A stretch of DNA of 64,000 nt from Bradyrhizobium erythrophlei (GCF_900129425.1 NZ_LT670817.1:434001-498000), one strand, 5' to 3'; counted from the first letter of the stretch, positions 8,506-17,589 are shown. A program made the numbers and translations. Notes: generated from the letters alone by a model not told the origin.

Positions 8506-9182
8506 TGATCGATATGGAGAACACGCTCGCGATACCGCAACCGCCGAGCCCAGGCCGCAAGCCGGCCGCTCGCCGCGGCCTTGGCCGTGATGCGACGGTG
8601 GCTGCGATCTGCGGCCTGGTGGTGGCGCTGATGGTTGGCGCGGCCTATGCGGCGGTACCGTTCTACAACTGGTTCTGCCGCGCCACCGGCTTCAACGGCA
8701 CCACCCAGGTCGCGGTTTCGGCGCCGTCCTCGGCGCCGCTGGCGCGGAAGATCGCGGTCCGCTTCGATTCCAATGTCGCTCCCGGGCTGCCGTGGAAGTT
8801 CGAGCCGGAGCAGACCGAAATCGAGACCAGGATCGGCGAGGTCGTCACCGTGTACTACACCGTGACCAACCTGGCGGCACGGACCACGACCGGGCAGGCG
8901 GCCTATAATGTGGCGCCGCTGACGATCGGCAAGTATTTCGAGAAGATCAACTGCTTCTGCTTCACCGAACAGACCATGGCGCCGGGCGAAAAGCGCCAGA
9001 TGCCGGTGGTGTTCTACGTTGATCCGTCGGTCGTCAAGGACAGCGACAATGACGGACTGAATACCATCACCCTGTCATATACTTTCTATCCCGTGCGCGA
9101 TCCGGCGCCGCAGCCGCTGGCGGCGGGCGAGCCGGACAAACAAGGGAAGCCTCTGACCACCGACCTCGGTCGCAGGATTTGA
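8505..9182 (+). CDS. ctaG: Cytochrome c oxidase copper chaperone CtaG (Cox11)
   Basis: Membrane-anchored copper chaperone that delivers copper to CuB of subunit I. 225 residues with a cytoplasmic N-terminus, one membrane helix (about residues 30-52), then a periplasmic immunoglobulin-like domain. Copper ligands are C150 and C152 in the NCFCF motif, with the additional conserved C58 at the membrane exit (YNWFCRATG). Start ATG at 8505 overlaps the coxF stop; an alternative ATG three codons later is possible. Confidence 0.95.
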   Translation: MIDMENTLAIPQPPSPGRKPAARRGLGRDATVAAICGLVVALMVGAAYAAVPFYNWFCRATGFNGTTQVAVSAPSSAPLARKIAVRFDSNVAPGLPWKFEPEQTEIETRIGEVVTVYYTVTNLAARTTTGQAAYNVAPLTIGKYFEKINCFCFTEQTMAPGEKRQMPVVFYVDPSVVKDSDNDGLNTITLSYTFYPVRDPAPQPLAAGEPDKQGKPLTTDLGRRI

Positions 9183-9236
9183 TTTTTGAGACGAGACGTG
9201 CCGAAACCCACCGGCACCGCTAACGGAGAGACCGCA

Positions 9237-10094
9237 ATGGCTACGGCGCAAGTCAAGCACCACGACTACCACCTCGTCGATCCGAGCCCGTGGCCGATCG
9301 TCGGGTCCGTTTCGGCGTTCATCATGGCGGTCGGTGCCATTACCTGGATGCATCATCTGTACGCCTGGGCGCCGGTCGTTTTCGGCATCGGCGTCATCGG
9401 CGTGCTCTACACCATGGCGGGCTGGTGGACCGATGTGATCCGCGAGGCGCAGTACAAGGGCGATCACACCCGCGTGGTGCAGATCAGCCACCGCTACGGC
9501 ATGATCCTCTTCATCGCTTCCGAAGTGATGTTCTTCGTCGCCTGGTTCTGGGCCTTCTTCAACTCGTCGCTGTTCCCCGGCGATCCCGTCCATGTCACCC
9601 GCGACGCGCTGTTCGGCGGCGTCTGGCCGCCCAAGGGCATCGAGACCTTCGATCCCTGGCATCTACCGCTGTTGAATACGCTGTTGCTGCTGACCTCGGG
9701 CACCACGGTGACCTGGGCGCATCACGCGCTGCTGGAGAACGATCGCAAGGGCCTGAAATATGGTTTGATCCTGACCATCGTGCTCGGCGCCACCTTCACC
9801 TGCGTGCAGGCCTTTGAATACAGCCACGCCGCGTTCTCTTTCGCCGGCAACATCTACGGCGCGACTTTCTTCATGGCGACCGGCTTCCACGGCTTCCATG
9901 TGCTGGTCGGCACCATCTTCCTGATCGTGTGCCTGATCCGCGCCTATGCCGGACATTTCACCCCGACCCAGCATCTCGGCTTCGAATTCGCCGCCTGGTA
10001 CTGGCATTTCGTCGACGTGGTGTGGCTGTTCCTATTCATCTGCATCTATGTCTGGGGCCACGGCGCGGAAACCATGGCCCACGGCGCGCATTGA
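9237..10094 (+). CDS. coxC: Cytochrome c oxidase subunit III
   Basis: Subunit III, a seven-helix membrane protein without cofactors that stabilises the aa3 oxidase and maintains proton uptake. 285 residues from the ATG at 9237, preceded by GGAGAG; an upstream in-frame start has no ribosome site. Typical features: YHLVDPSPWPI at the N-terminus, SEVMFFVAWFWAFFNSS with the conserved glutamate, WAHHALLENDRKG, and the C-terminal FAAWYWHFVDVVWLFLF box. A terminator follows, but DUF983 and SURF1 continue the cluster. Confidence 0.97.
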   Translation: MATAQVKHHDYHLVDPSPWPIVGSVSAFIMAVGAITWMHHLYAWAPVVFGIGVIGVLYTMAGWWTDVIREAQYKGDHTRVVQISHRYGMILFIASEVMFFVAWFWAFFNSSLFPGDPVHVTRDALFGGVWPPKGIETFDPWHLPLLNTLLLLTSGTTVTWAHHALLENDRKGLKYGLILTIVLGATFTCVQAFEYSHAAFSFAGNIYGATFFMATGFHGFHVLVGTIFLIVCLIRAYAGHFTPTQHLGFEFAAWYWHFVDVVWLFLFICIYVWGHGAETMAHGAH

Positions 10095-10117
10095 TCCCGA
10101 TCCACTGTGCTACAAGG

Positions 10118-10145
10118 GGGCGGCCGTGAGGGCCGCCCTTTTCGT
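10118..10145 (+). terminator. Rho-independent terminator after coxC
   Basis: GGGCGGCC-GTGAG-GGCCGCCC followed by TTTTCGTTTTT, 24 bases after the coxC stop. A textbook intrinsic terminator, suggesting that DUF983-SURF1 are expressed by read-through or from their own promoter. A second inverted repeat (CCTCTCC..GGGGAGAGG) follows at 10151-10176. Confidence 0.85.
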
Positions 10146-10187
10146 TTTTCCCTCTCCTAGAAGAAGGGGAGAGGGGAAGGATGGAAT

Positions 10188-10577
10188 ATGCCGGACCAGA
10201 CGCCACTCACACTGACCGAGAGCGCGTTGCGCGGGCTTGCCTGCAGATGCCCGCGCTGCGGCAGGGGCAAGCTTTATGCGGGCTTCCTCGACCTGCGGCC
10301 GACATGCGAAGCCTGCGGGCTCGACTATGCCTTCATCGATTCCGGTGATGGTCCTGCGATCTTCATCATCATGATCGCCGGGGCCATCGTGGTCGCCTGC
10401 GCGCTGATCGTCGAGGTGAAATACCAGCCGCCGTTCTGGCTGCACGCGGTGCTGTGGCTGCCGCTGATTCTCGTCACCACGCTTTTGCCGCTGCGTTCGA
10501 TGAAGTCGCTGCTGATCGCGCTGCAGTACCATCACAAGGCGGCACCCGGCCGCCTGATCGACCGCGAGCCGAAATGA
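10188..10577 (+). CDS. DUF983 membrane protein
   Basis: 129 residues. An N-terminal zinc-ribbon-like pair CRCPRCGRGKL and CEACGLDY is followed by two membrane helices (about 55-75 and 80-100). DUF983 proteins are regularly encoded between coxC and SURF1 in alphaproteobacteria and are presumed to help oxidase biogenesis, though no biochemical role is known to me. Its TGA overlaps the SURF1 ATG (ATGA). Confidence 0.88.
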   Translation: MPDQTPLTLTESALRGLACRCPRCGRGKLYAGFLDLRPTCEACGLDYAFIDSGDGPAIFIIMIAGAIVVACALIVEVKYQPPFWLHAVLWLPLILVTTLLPLRSMKSLLIALQYHHKAAPGRLIDREPK

Positions 10578-11329
10578 CCGCGATGTCGAAACGACGGCGC
10601 GGCGTCGCCGGCTTTGGCGTTTTCACGCTGGCGATGCTGGCGCTGTTCATAGGCCTCGGCGTCTGGCAGTTGCAGCGCCGGGTCGAGAAGCACGCCTTGA
10701 TCGCGGCCCTGACCGAGCGCCTTGCGGTCGCGCCCGGAGCGTTGCCGTCGCCCGCGCAATGGAGCGCGCTGACGCCGGCGCGCGACGAATTCCGCCGCGT
10801 CAGTTTTACCGCGACCTATCAGCACCTTCCAGACGCCATGGTCTACAGTTCGGGCTCCGCCGTGCGCGAGGATATTTCGGGCCCCGGCACCTGGGCGTTT
10901 TTGCCCGCGCGGCTGGCGAGTGGAGAGACCGTCGTGGTCAATGCGGGGTTCGTGCAGAACCTGATGCAGGAGCGCAGCCAGCAGGATCGTGCGGTGGCGC
11001 CGCTGATCACGGGCCAGCCGGTCATGCTGACCGGCTACCTCCGCTTTCCGGAAAAAGCCGGGGTGCTGACGCCGGCGGAAAATCTCGCCAGGCGGCTATG
11101 GTTCACCCGGGATCATCTCGCCATGGCGCATACGCTCGGCTGGGGTGAGGTCGCGCCGTTCTACATCGATCTGGAGCAGCCGGTTCCGGTGAGCGGAATC
11201 CCAAAACCGGGTCCGCTCGAGGTCCATCTCAAGGACGATCACATGCAATACGCCATCACCTGGTTCGCGCTGGCGGGAGCGGTGTTGATCGCGTTCGGGG
11301 CGTGGCTGCGGGCGCAGCGGCGGGCTTAG
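10574..11329 (+). CDS. SURF1-family oxidase assembly protein
   Basis: SURF1 binds heme A and promotes its insertion into CoxA. 251 residues with the diagnostic two-helix architecture: an N-terminal helix (about residues 10-30, ending GVWQLQRRVEKHALI) and a C-terminal helix (HMQYAITWFALAGAVLIAFG) around a periplasmic domain. The start ATG at 10574 overlaps DUF983. Oddity: the last ~45 bases of the gene and ~85 bases downstream are found again, diverged, at 14618-14745. Confidence 0.92.
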   Translation: MTAMSKRRRGVAGFGVFTLAMLALFIGLGVWQLQRRVEKHALIAALTERLAVAPGALPSPAQWSALTPARDEFRRVSFTATYQHLPDAMVYSSGSAVREDISGPGTWAFLPARLASGETVVVNAGFVQNLMQERSQQDRAVAPLITGQPVMLTGYLRFPEKAGVLTPAENLARRLWFTRDHLAMAHTLGWGEVAPFYIDLEQPVPVSGIPKPGPLEVHLKDDHMQYAITWFALAGAVLIAFGAWLRAQRRA

Positions 11330-11415
11330 GCGTTCCGCGAGCAAAATTCCTGACCGAGGCGTGAGCCATGAACCTGCGGCGTCGGCGGACGTCCGCTTTG
11401 GAGCGGTGAGGGCCT
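11285..11415 (+). repeat. Direct repeat, left copy (SURF1 3' end)
   Basis: Covers the SURF1 C-terminal codons and the following sequence GCGTTCCGCGAGCAAAAT...GAGCCATGAACC...GGCGGACGTCCGC..GGAGCG. The same order of words recurs at 14618-14745 with substitutions and a small deletion. The pair flanks the PilZ/histidine-kinase segment in direct orientation. Confidence 0.7.
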
Positions 11416-11518
11416 TGCACCCGGCCCGTGAGTTGGGAGCGCGAATCGCCCGGTGTCGCGGGTTAATTGATCGTTAATGCATCGCTGCAAAGATCGCGGG
11501 GGCCACGGGTATTTGTGC

Positions 11519-11770
11519 ATGTCAGAAATTCACCGCCGCTTTTTACGAGTTCGGCCGAGCTCACACAGCTCCAAGGTCGCCAAGATCGTTTGCGGTCCGC
11601 GCGACCCGATTATCGATTGCACCGTCATCGACTACGCCCCCGGGGGCGCATGTCTGGAAGTTTCCTTCGGGACCATCCTGCCGAACCGGTTCGAGTTGGT
11701 CTGGGCGGGCACAAAGAAAAAGTGCCGGGTGGTCTGGAGTAAAGGAAGGCGAACCGGTGTTGCGTTTTAG
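11519..11770 (+). CDS. PilZ-domain protein
   Basis: 83 residues from the ATG at 11519 (an earlier in-frame ATG at 11477 would add 14). PilZ domains bind cyclic di-GMP. The pattern is RRFLRVRPSS near the start, then IDCTVIDYAPGGACLEVS (the D/N-x-S-x-x-G region) and a C-terminal RTGVAF. The canonical RxxxR is only partly kept and the DxSxxG serine is replaced by an alanine-proline pair, so binding may be weak. No clear ribosome site. Confidence 0.65.
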   Translation: MSEIHRRFLRVRPSSHSSKVAKIVCGPRDPIIDCTVIDYAPGGACLEVSFGTILPNRFELVWAGTKKKCRVVWSKGRRTGVAF

Positions 11771-11790
11771 GGCACTTTCCAGTTCGGTGG

Positions 11791-11920
11791 CATCATCCTT
11801 CGAGACGTATCGCTTCGCGATGCTCCTCAGGATGGGGTCTGAGACCCGCATGGTGAGGAGCGCGGCAACGCCGCGCGTCTCGAACCATCAGGCCCGTTGG
11901 GTGCCTGATGGTGGTTCGGT
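11791..11920. repeat. Interspersed intergenic repeat
   Basis: Contains CATCATCCTTCGAGACG, GATGCTCCTCAGGATG, GGTGAGGAGCGCGGCAACG and a hairpin CCATCAGGC..GCCTGATGG. I recognise this word order as a common interspersed repeat of Bradyrhizobium-type genomes (recollection, not searched). It occupies most of the ~340-base gap between the two PilZ genes. Confidence 0.65.
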
Positions 11921-12110
11921 ACAACTGGAAAATGCGTTAGGGAATCGCCGACACGGATGAAGCGGTAGCCGGCATCAACATGGAAGCGGCGGCGCCGGCC
12001 AAGTCAGAATTCGAACGTGGGAATCTTGAAACGACAGCTGCAGAGAGAATAGTGCCGAATGCCAGACGCCGGGCGCTTGCATGGCTTGTGCCGGGTTCAC
12101 CATTCAGGAA

Positions 12111-12452
12111 ATGGGGTGCCACGTGGCCTATGGGGACCGCAAGAGCGAGCGCATCGAGTTCGAGCGCGGCATTGATGTATATATAATGGGCATCGATGGG
12201 ACGTGGCGTCGCGATGGCAAGCTGAATGACGTCTCGCGAACCGGCGCGCGACTGACGGTGAATGGTTCAATCCAGGGGCTCGATCTCAAGGAGTTCTTTT
12301 TGCTTTTGTCCTCCACGGGGCTTGCCTATCGCCGTTGCCGGATGGTTCGACTCGCCGGCAATCAAATCGGCGTCGAGTTTTTGAAACCGACAACGGAAAA
12401 ATCAAGGAAAGCAGCGATTGAGAAGTATCACCAAAAGCTTGAACACCGATGA
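12111..12452 (+). CDS. PilZ-domain protein
   Basis: 113 residues from the ATG at 12111; an upstream ATG (12081) and a GTG (12123, with AGGAA 12 bases before it) are alternatives. A classic small PilZ protein: DRKSERIEFERG supplies the arginine motif, NDVSRTGARLTV is the D/NxSxxG motif, and GNQIGVEF closes the barrel. Expected to bind cyclic di-GMP in the cytoplasm; the output partner is unknown. Faces a MASE4 histidine kinase read in the opposite direction. Confidence 0.85.
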   Translation: MGCHVAYGDRKSERIEFERGIDVYIMGIDGTWRRDGKLNDVSRTGARLTVNGSIQGLDLKEFFLLLSSTGLAYRRCRMVRLAGNQIGVEFLKPTTEKSRKAAIEKYHQKLEHR

Positions 12453-12571
12453 CCGCCAAATACGGGTGTGAAGCCGTCTGAATTGAACTCAGAAGAAATC
12501 CCATTTTCCGCCGATCGCGAATGTCGCGCATGGACGACAAGGCGCCGATCGGGCCGAACGACGTCGATGCA

Positions 12572-14221
12572 TCAGAGGTGCGAACTGGGCGCGAGCTCGT
12601 TGAGTTGCTCTCGTCGTGAAGCACCAGCGGACGCCGCGCCGTCGGCGGCGAGCACAAACTGAAAGACGGCGCCCTCGGGTTTGTTCGGGGCAACCCACAA
12701 ACGGCCGTCATGGGCCTCAATGATCGAACGGCAGATCGACAGACCCATTCCCATACCGCCTGATTTTGTAGTGAACAGGGGATTGAATATCCGCTCGAGC
12801 TCTTGCGGGCCGATTCCTGTTCCGGTGTCCGCCACCGATACAATGACGCTCCCGCCGTCGTCGACCTCGGACCTCACGCGAAGCACCCGCGCCCCATCCT
12901 TGGCCGCCATCGAATCGATCGCATTCGTGATCAGGTTCAGGAGCACCTGCTGCACCTGGACACGGTCCCCCTTCACCCGCGGCAGCTGATCATCCGGCTC
13001 GGCCTGGACCGATACGCGGTGCTTCCTTAGTTCGTCGCCCGCAAGTGCGAGGGCCTCCCTGATGAGTTCGTTGATGTCGAGCGAAGTTCTGTTCCGGGCG
13101 TCCTTCTTGAACATTGCCCGAATGCCGTCGATCACCGCTCCGGCACGATGGCCGGCATGGACGATCTGTTTGAACGCCGCCTTCGCTTCATCGAGATCGG
13201 GCGTCGTGCGATCAAGCCAGCGCAAGCCCGCATCGGCATTCGTTATCATTGCGGACAATGGCTGCTTGATCTCGTGAGCGATCGAAGCCGACACCGCGTC
13301 GCCGGTCATCAGCCGCGCCTCGCGCTCGCGACGCTGCGCAAGGACCGCGCGGAGCACCTGCGCGTAAAGGATCGTAATCTCGTACAGCAGGACAAACAGC
13401 AGGAGACTGCCCGACAGGAGCCCGAAGACCCGGCCGGCATACCAGCCGAAGCTGAAGCGGGCCGGGACCGGAAACGCGATCATACAGATCTCGATTACAT
13501 AGGCGCTCATCACCACCATCAGCCATAGATCGAGCACGGAACGCCGCCCAATCCAGAGCACAATGACCGCAACGACGCTCAACAGGGCCAGACAGCTGGC
13601 GATATAAAGCCACAGCGTGGAAAAATGGACCCGATCGAGATTGATGCGGGGCAACAGGGCATCTCCTGCGGTGACAATAAATGTTGCCGCACAGACGACG
13701 GCTGCGGTCAGCGCAACGCTCGAAAGGATGCCCGCAGCCGCGGAACGCCGCCACAACCGCCTGGCCGGATCGGTATCCCTCAACAGGGCATAGGCGATGA
13801 CGAACATGGCAAAACCGCCGTGCCACAGAGTATAGAGCCAGCTTGTGCTCTGTAGCCCGGCGCCAAGCAGGCCATCTGGCCTGAAGATGCCCGGAAAGGT
13901 CAGCGCCCATGGAATGACGATGAGTGCAGTGAAGAGATATCCACTTGCAATCGCGAGCAGGGCACGCGAACGCAGGATGGAGAACTGGGCAAACAGCAGA
14001 ACAGCGGTGATCGAATCGTTCACTAACATCGCCGTGGCATAAGCCGGGATGAAAGCGTCGATCCGCCCCAACTGGATGGTCGAGAGCGTTCCGTCCGTGA
14101 TCAGAAAGGCCACCAGCAGGGCGAGCACGACGGCAACGGCAAGCCGTTTCTGCGCCCGGCTGGGCGACAGGCTCGAGAGGATGAAATGCTGTTCGCCTGG
14201 AATAACGGCCGGCCTCATCAT
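12572..14221 (-). CDS. MASE4-domain sensor histidine kinase
   Basis: 549 residues. About eight membrane helices fill residues 25-275 (LAVAVVLALLVAFLITDG ... LLFVLLYEITILYA), resembling the MASE4 sensory domain. The kinase core follows: phospho-acceptor H316 in SIAHEIKQPLSAM, N-box NLITNAIDSM, G1 DTGTGIGPQE and G2 GGMGMGLSICRSI. The H-box wording is that of the family of simple rhizobial HPK4-like kinases. No response regulator is adjacent, so it is an orphan here. Lies in the segment bounded by the SURF1 3' duplication. Confidence 0.88.
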   Translation of the reverse strand: MMRPAVIPGEQHFILSSLSPSRAQKRLAVAVVLALLVAFLITDGTLSTIQLGRIDAFIPAYATAMLVNDSITAVLLFAQFSILRSRALLAIASGYLFTALIVIPWALTFPGIFRPDGLLGAGLQSTSWLYTLWHGGFAMFVIAYALLRDTDPARRLWRRSAAAGILSSVALTAAVVCAATFIVTAGDALLPRINLDRVHFSTLWLYIASCLALLSVVAVIVLWIGRRSVLDLWLMVVMSAYVIEICMIAFPVPARFSFGWYAGRVFGLLSGSLLLFVLLYEITILYAQVLRAVLAQRREREARLMTGDAVSASIAHEIKQPLSAMITNADAGLRWLDRTTPDLDEAKAAFKQIVHAGHRAGAVIDGIRAMFKKDARNRTSLDINELIREALALAGDELRKHRVSVQAEPDDQLPRVKGDRVQVQQVLLNLITNAIDSMAAKDGARVLRVRSEVDDGGSVIVSVADTGTGIGPQELERIFNPLFTTKSGGMGMGLSICRSIIEAHDGRLWVAPNKPEGAVFQFVLAADGAASAGASRREQLNELAPSSHL

Positions 14222-14938
14222 CGGAGCGCCTCGTCGCGGCGGCTGGAACGCGCGGCGCGAAGCTCATAAGGATTCGCCACTCTCGTCGCCTGCTGTCTCC
14301 GTTCGCCGCCATTTCCGCCCATCGGGTGGGCTGACAACGCGCAAGGAAGCGCTGCAGCCTCTGAAAAGACTGGACTGGCAAGGCTTCCTGTGGCGGCGCA
14401 CGTGGTCGCCTCAGCGACCGGCCTTAGAACACTTTTTCGGTCCATCGTTCCGGCTCTCCCCGGTCCCGATTGAACACCCAGCGTGACCTCAGTGTATCTC
14501 GTTTGGTTCTGGAGATCGATGTCTGCTTGGGGGGCAATCGCGTTTCCGACCGGCCGCCGGCTACTTCCGATCTTCGCCCGCGGGCGGACATTTTCAGGGT
14601 TCGCCTAGGGTGGGGCGGTGATTGCGTTCGGAGGCGTGGCTGCGCGCGCAGCGGCGGCCTCAGGCATTCCGCGAGCAAAATTTCCGATCCCCGCGCAAGC
14701 CATGAACCGTATTGGCGGACTTCCGCGCCTGGAGCGCGTGATGCCTTGTGGCGAACGTCCCGGCGACCAATCGCTGCGGCATTGTTGGGATGCGGCAAAT
14801 GCCAAGAGAAAGCCGCCACGGTGGCAAACTTCCGACACATGATAACGGCGAAAAGGACGATCCGACATGACGCATGCGCGTCGGCAGATCCCGATTTGGT
14901 TCTGCCTTCCTGCACATATTTAATTTAAAGGGGCCTTC
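14222..14938. other. Gene-free interval with decayed SURF1 3' copy
   Basis: About 700 bases without a supportable gene. 14618-14745 is a diverged direct copy of the SURF1 3' end and its downstream flank (GTGATTGCGTTCGGAGGCGTGGCTGCGCG..). The rest gives no recognisable protein. A ribosome site AAAGGGG at the end serves the MscS gene. Confidence 0.65.
14618..14745 (+). repeat. Direct repeat, right copy (SURF1 3' remnant)
   Basis: Parallels 11285-11415: GCGTGGCTGCG.GCGCAGCGGCGG, CCGCGAGCAAAAT, AGCCATGAACC, GGCGGAC.TCCGC, GGAGCG in the same order. It is a gene remnant with no start of its own. Confidence 0.7.
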
Positions 14939-17287
14939 GTGTCGCACAAACTCTTGCCGTCGGTCCTGCTCGCCTGCGCCTTGTTCGCCTTTCCCGCCTT
15001 TGGTCAGACCGGCGCTGCGCCCAAAGCCGCCGCCTCGGCCACGAACAAATCCAATGTCCTGACCCCCGATCAGGCGAAACGGGCGCTCGATACGCTTCAG
15101 GACGACACCAAGCGCGCGCAGATGATCGATACGCTGCGAGCTATCGCAAACGCCTCGCCGCAGGCGCAGGTCGCGCCGCCCGCGCCCCAAGCTGAGGCCG
15201 CGATTCCGCTCACGGCGGACAGCCTCGGCGCCCAGCTGCTGCTGACCGTGTCCGAGCAGGTCGGCGAGTTCTCGCACGACGTCGCCGATTTCGCGCGGAC
15301 ACTGACGCACTTTCCGGCCTTCTATTACTGGATCGTGCGGACGGCCAACGATCCGACCGCCTATGACCTGTTGCTCGATATCGCGTGGAAACTGGCGCTG
15401 GTGTTCGGCTCCGCCTTCGCGGCCGAATGGCTGATCTTCCGTGGCATCAAGCGGCCGGTAGCGTTCCTGGAGGCGCGCCTTCCGCAAACGGTGCCCGTCC
15501 CCGCGCAGACGCTGGCGATGGCCGATCCGCCCTCCTCCTCGGCGGATATCGCCGCGGAACCGGAACTGCGTCGGCGACGTCTCAATCTGGCGCGCGCCTG
15601 GCAATCGCTGGTCAGGCTGCCCTTCGTGTTGGGGCGTCTCGCGCTTGAACTGCTCCCGGTACTGGTCTTTGTCGGTATCGCCACGATGTTGCTGGGCACC
15701 GAAATCGGCGATCTCCGAACGGCCCGGCTTGTGATCCTCGCGGTCGTGAACGCCTACGCCCTGTCGCGCGTGCTGATCTGTGCAGTACGGGCGCTGGCCG
15801 GGCCTTTCGGCCTGCTCCGCGTTCGCGCCGAGACCGCGGCCTATATCGAGGTCTGGGCGCGGCGCATCCTCGCCGTCGGCGTGTCAGGCATCGCCTTTGC
15901 GAACGTGGCGCTGCTGCTGGGCCTGCATCGTGCAGGCTACGCGGCGTTGCTGCGGCTGGTGATGCTGGTCGTGCATCTCTTTATCGTCGTCATCATCCTG
16001 CAGTGCCGCCGGCAGATCGCCGAAGCCATTCGTGCGCCGGCGGGTCGCCAGGGCGCCGCGGCCAGGGTGCGCAACCGGATCGCCGGCCTGTGGCACTATC
16101 TTGCGATCGCGCTGGACCTCGCGCTGTGGGCGGTGTGGGCGCTGAATATCCGCAACGGCTACTCGCTGCTGCTGCAGTATTTTGTCGGCACCATCGCGGT
16201 CACGCTGATCACCCGTCTTGCCACCATGGTGGTGCTGGGCCTGATCGATCGCGGCTTCCGTATTAGTCCGGATATCTTGCGGCGCTTCCCCGGCCTCGAG
16301 ACCCGCGCCAATCGCTATCTGCCGCTGATGCGCAAGATCGTCGCGGCTGTCATCGCCTTCATCGGCTTCGTTGCCCTGCTCGAGGTGTGGGGCGTGGACG
16401 CCATCGTCTGGTTCTACGGCGGCCAGATCGGCAGCCGCTTGTTGTCGGCGGTGGTGACGATCGGCATCGCCGCGCTTGTCGCAGCGGTGATCTGGGAGAC
16501 GAGCAACGCGCTCCTGGACCGTCAGGTCAGTGCGCTGTCGCGCGACGGTCACTTCGCGCGCGCCGCGAGATTGCGCACCTTTCAGCCGATGTTGCGGACG
16601 GCGCTGTTGTGCCTGATTGTCACAGTGGTCGGCTTGACGGCGCTGAGCGAAATCGGCGTCAACGTCGCGCCGTTGCTGGCCGGCGCCGGGATCGTCGGCA
16701 TCGCCATCGGCTTCGGTTCGCAAAAGCTGGTGCAGGACGTCATCACCGGGTTGTTTCTGCTGCTGGAAAATACCGTCCAGGTCGGCGACAACGTCAGTGT
16801 GTCCGGCCTGTCGGGTGCGGTCGAGAATGTTTCGATCCGCACCATTCGGCTGCGGGCCGCCGACGGTTCGGTGCACATCGTTCCCTTCAGCGCCGTGACC
16901 ACGATCACCAATTCAAGCCGCGGCGCCGGCAATGCGGCCGTCAGCGTCAACGTTTCCTACAGGGAAGACACCGACCGCGCCGGCCAGATCCTCAAGGACA
17001 TCGTCGCTGAGATGCGTCGCGAGCCCGAATACCGGCATGCGATCCGCGGCGATCTCGAACTGTGGGGCGTCGACAAGGTGGACGGCTCGATGGCCTCGAT
17101 CGTCGGCCAGATTCGCTGCACCGACAGCGGTCGCTGGCCGGTGCAGCGCGAATTCAACCGGCGCATGAAGCGGCGATTCCAGGAGTGCCGAATCGAAATC
17201 GCGTCCGCAGGTCAAACCATTTTGCTGCAGATTCCCGGGCCGGCGGAGGTCGCCCCGGATTCGGTGCCTCGACGGGCGGCGGGCTAG
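14939..17287 (+). CDS. Large MscS-family mechanosensitive channel
   Basis: 782 residues; GTG start at 14939 preceded by AAAGGGG. A signal peptide (SHKLLPSVLLACALFAFPAFGQ) and a periplasmic region to about residue 140 are followed by roughly ten membrane helices. The last, pore-lining helix is rich in Gly/Ala (AGAGIVGIAIGFGSQKLVQDVITG), and the MscS beta domain begins ENTVQVGDNV and includes the IRTIRLRAADGSVHIVPFSAV stretch. Opens under membrane tension to release solutes on hypo-osmotic shock. The extended form resembles YbdG/YjeP-type paralogues rather than the short MscS. The stop directly abuts the MITE-like repeat. Confidence 0.92.
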   Translation: MSHKLLPSVLLACALFAFPAFGQTGAAPKAAASATNKSNVLTPDQAKRALDTLQDDTKRAQMIDTLRAIANASPQAQVAPPAPQAEAAIPLTADSLGAQLLLTVSEQVGEFSHDVADFARTLTHFPAFYYWIVRTANDPTAYDLLLDIAWKLALVFGSAFAAEWLIFRGIKRPVAFLEARLPQTVPVPAQTLAMADPPSSSADIAAEPELRRRRLNLARAWQSLVRLPFVLGRLALELLPVLVFVGIATMLLGTEIGDLRTARLVILAVVNAYALSRVLICAVRALAGPFGLLRVRAETAAYIEVWARRILAVGVSGIAFANVALLLGLHRAGYAALLRLVMLVVHLFIVVIILQCRRQIAEAIRAPAGRQGAAARVRNRIAGLWHYLAIALDLALWAVWALNIRNGYSLLLQYFVGTIAVTLITRLATMVVLGLIDRGFRISPDILRRFPGLETRANRYLPLMRKIVAAVIAFIGFVALLEVWGVDAIVWFYGGQIGSRLLSAVVTIGIAALVAAVIWETSNALLDRQVSALSRDGHFARAARLRTFQPMLRTALLCLIVTVVGLTALSEIGVNVAPLLAGAGIVGIAIGFGSQKLVQDVITGLFLLLENTVQVGDNVSVSGLSGAVENVSIRTIRLRAADGSVHIVPFSAVTTITNSSRGAGNAAVSVNVSYREDTDRAGQILKDIVAEMRREPEYRHAIRGDLELWGVDKVDGSMASIVGQIRCTDSGRWPVQREFNRRMKRRFQECRIEIASAGQTILLQIPGPAEVAPDSVPRRAAG

Positions 17288-17528
17288 CTAGAGCAAGATG
17301 GTTTTAATTTGAATCGGTATGCCCCTCACCTCTCCCCAGCGGGGAGAGGTCGATTTGCGCAGCAAATCGGGTGAGGGGGCGTTGCGCCAACGACGGACCG
17401 TAACCCCTCACCCGGCGCTACGCGCCGACCTCTCCCTATGGGAGAGGTGAAATTTCCTGTACCCGTCCATACGCTGGACATTCCGCTGCGTCGCAGCTCA
17501 ATCTAACCTCATTCTCATGACGCTTTAG
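17288..17528. repeat. MITE-like repeat, copy B (inverted to copy A)
   Basis: Starts CTAGAGCAAGATGGTTTTAA and ends CATGACGCTTTAG; internal order CTCTCCCC..GGGGAGAGG, ATTTGCGCAGCAAAT, GGGTGAGGGG, CCCCTCACCCGGCGC is the reverse complement of copy A. It is about 28 bases longer than copy A near its right end (GTACCCGTCCATACGCTGGACATTCC). It begins on the base after the MscS stop codon. Confidence 0.85.
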
Positions 17529-17589
17529 TCGCACACCGTCACGCGATCATCTCGCCGGCGCTGAAACCTTGGCCTCCGCGGCGACGGTG

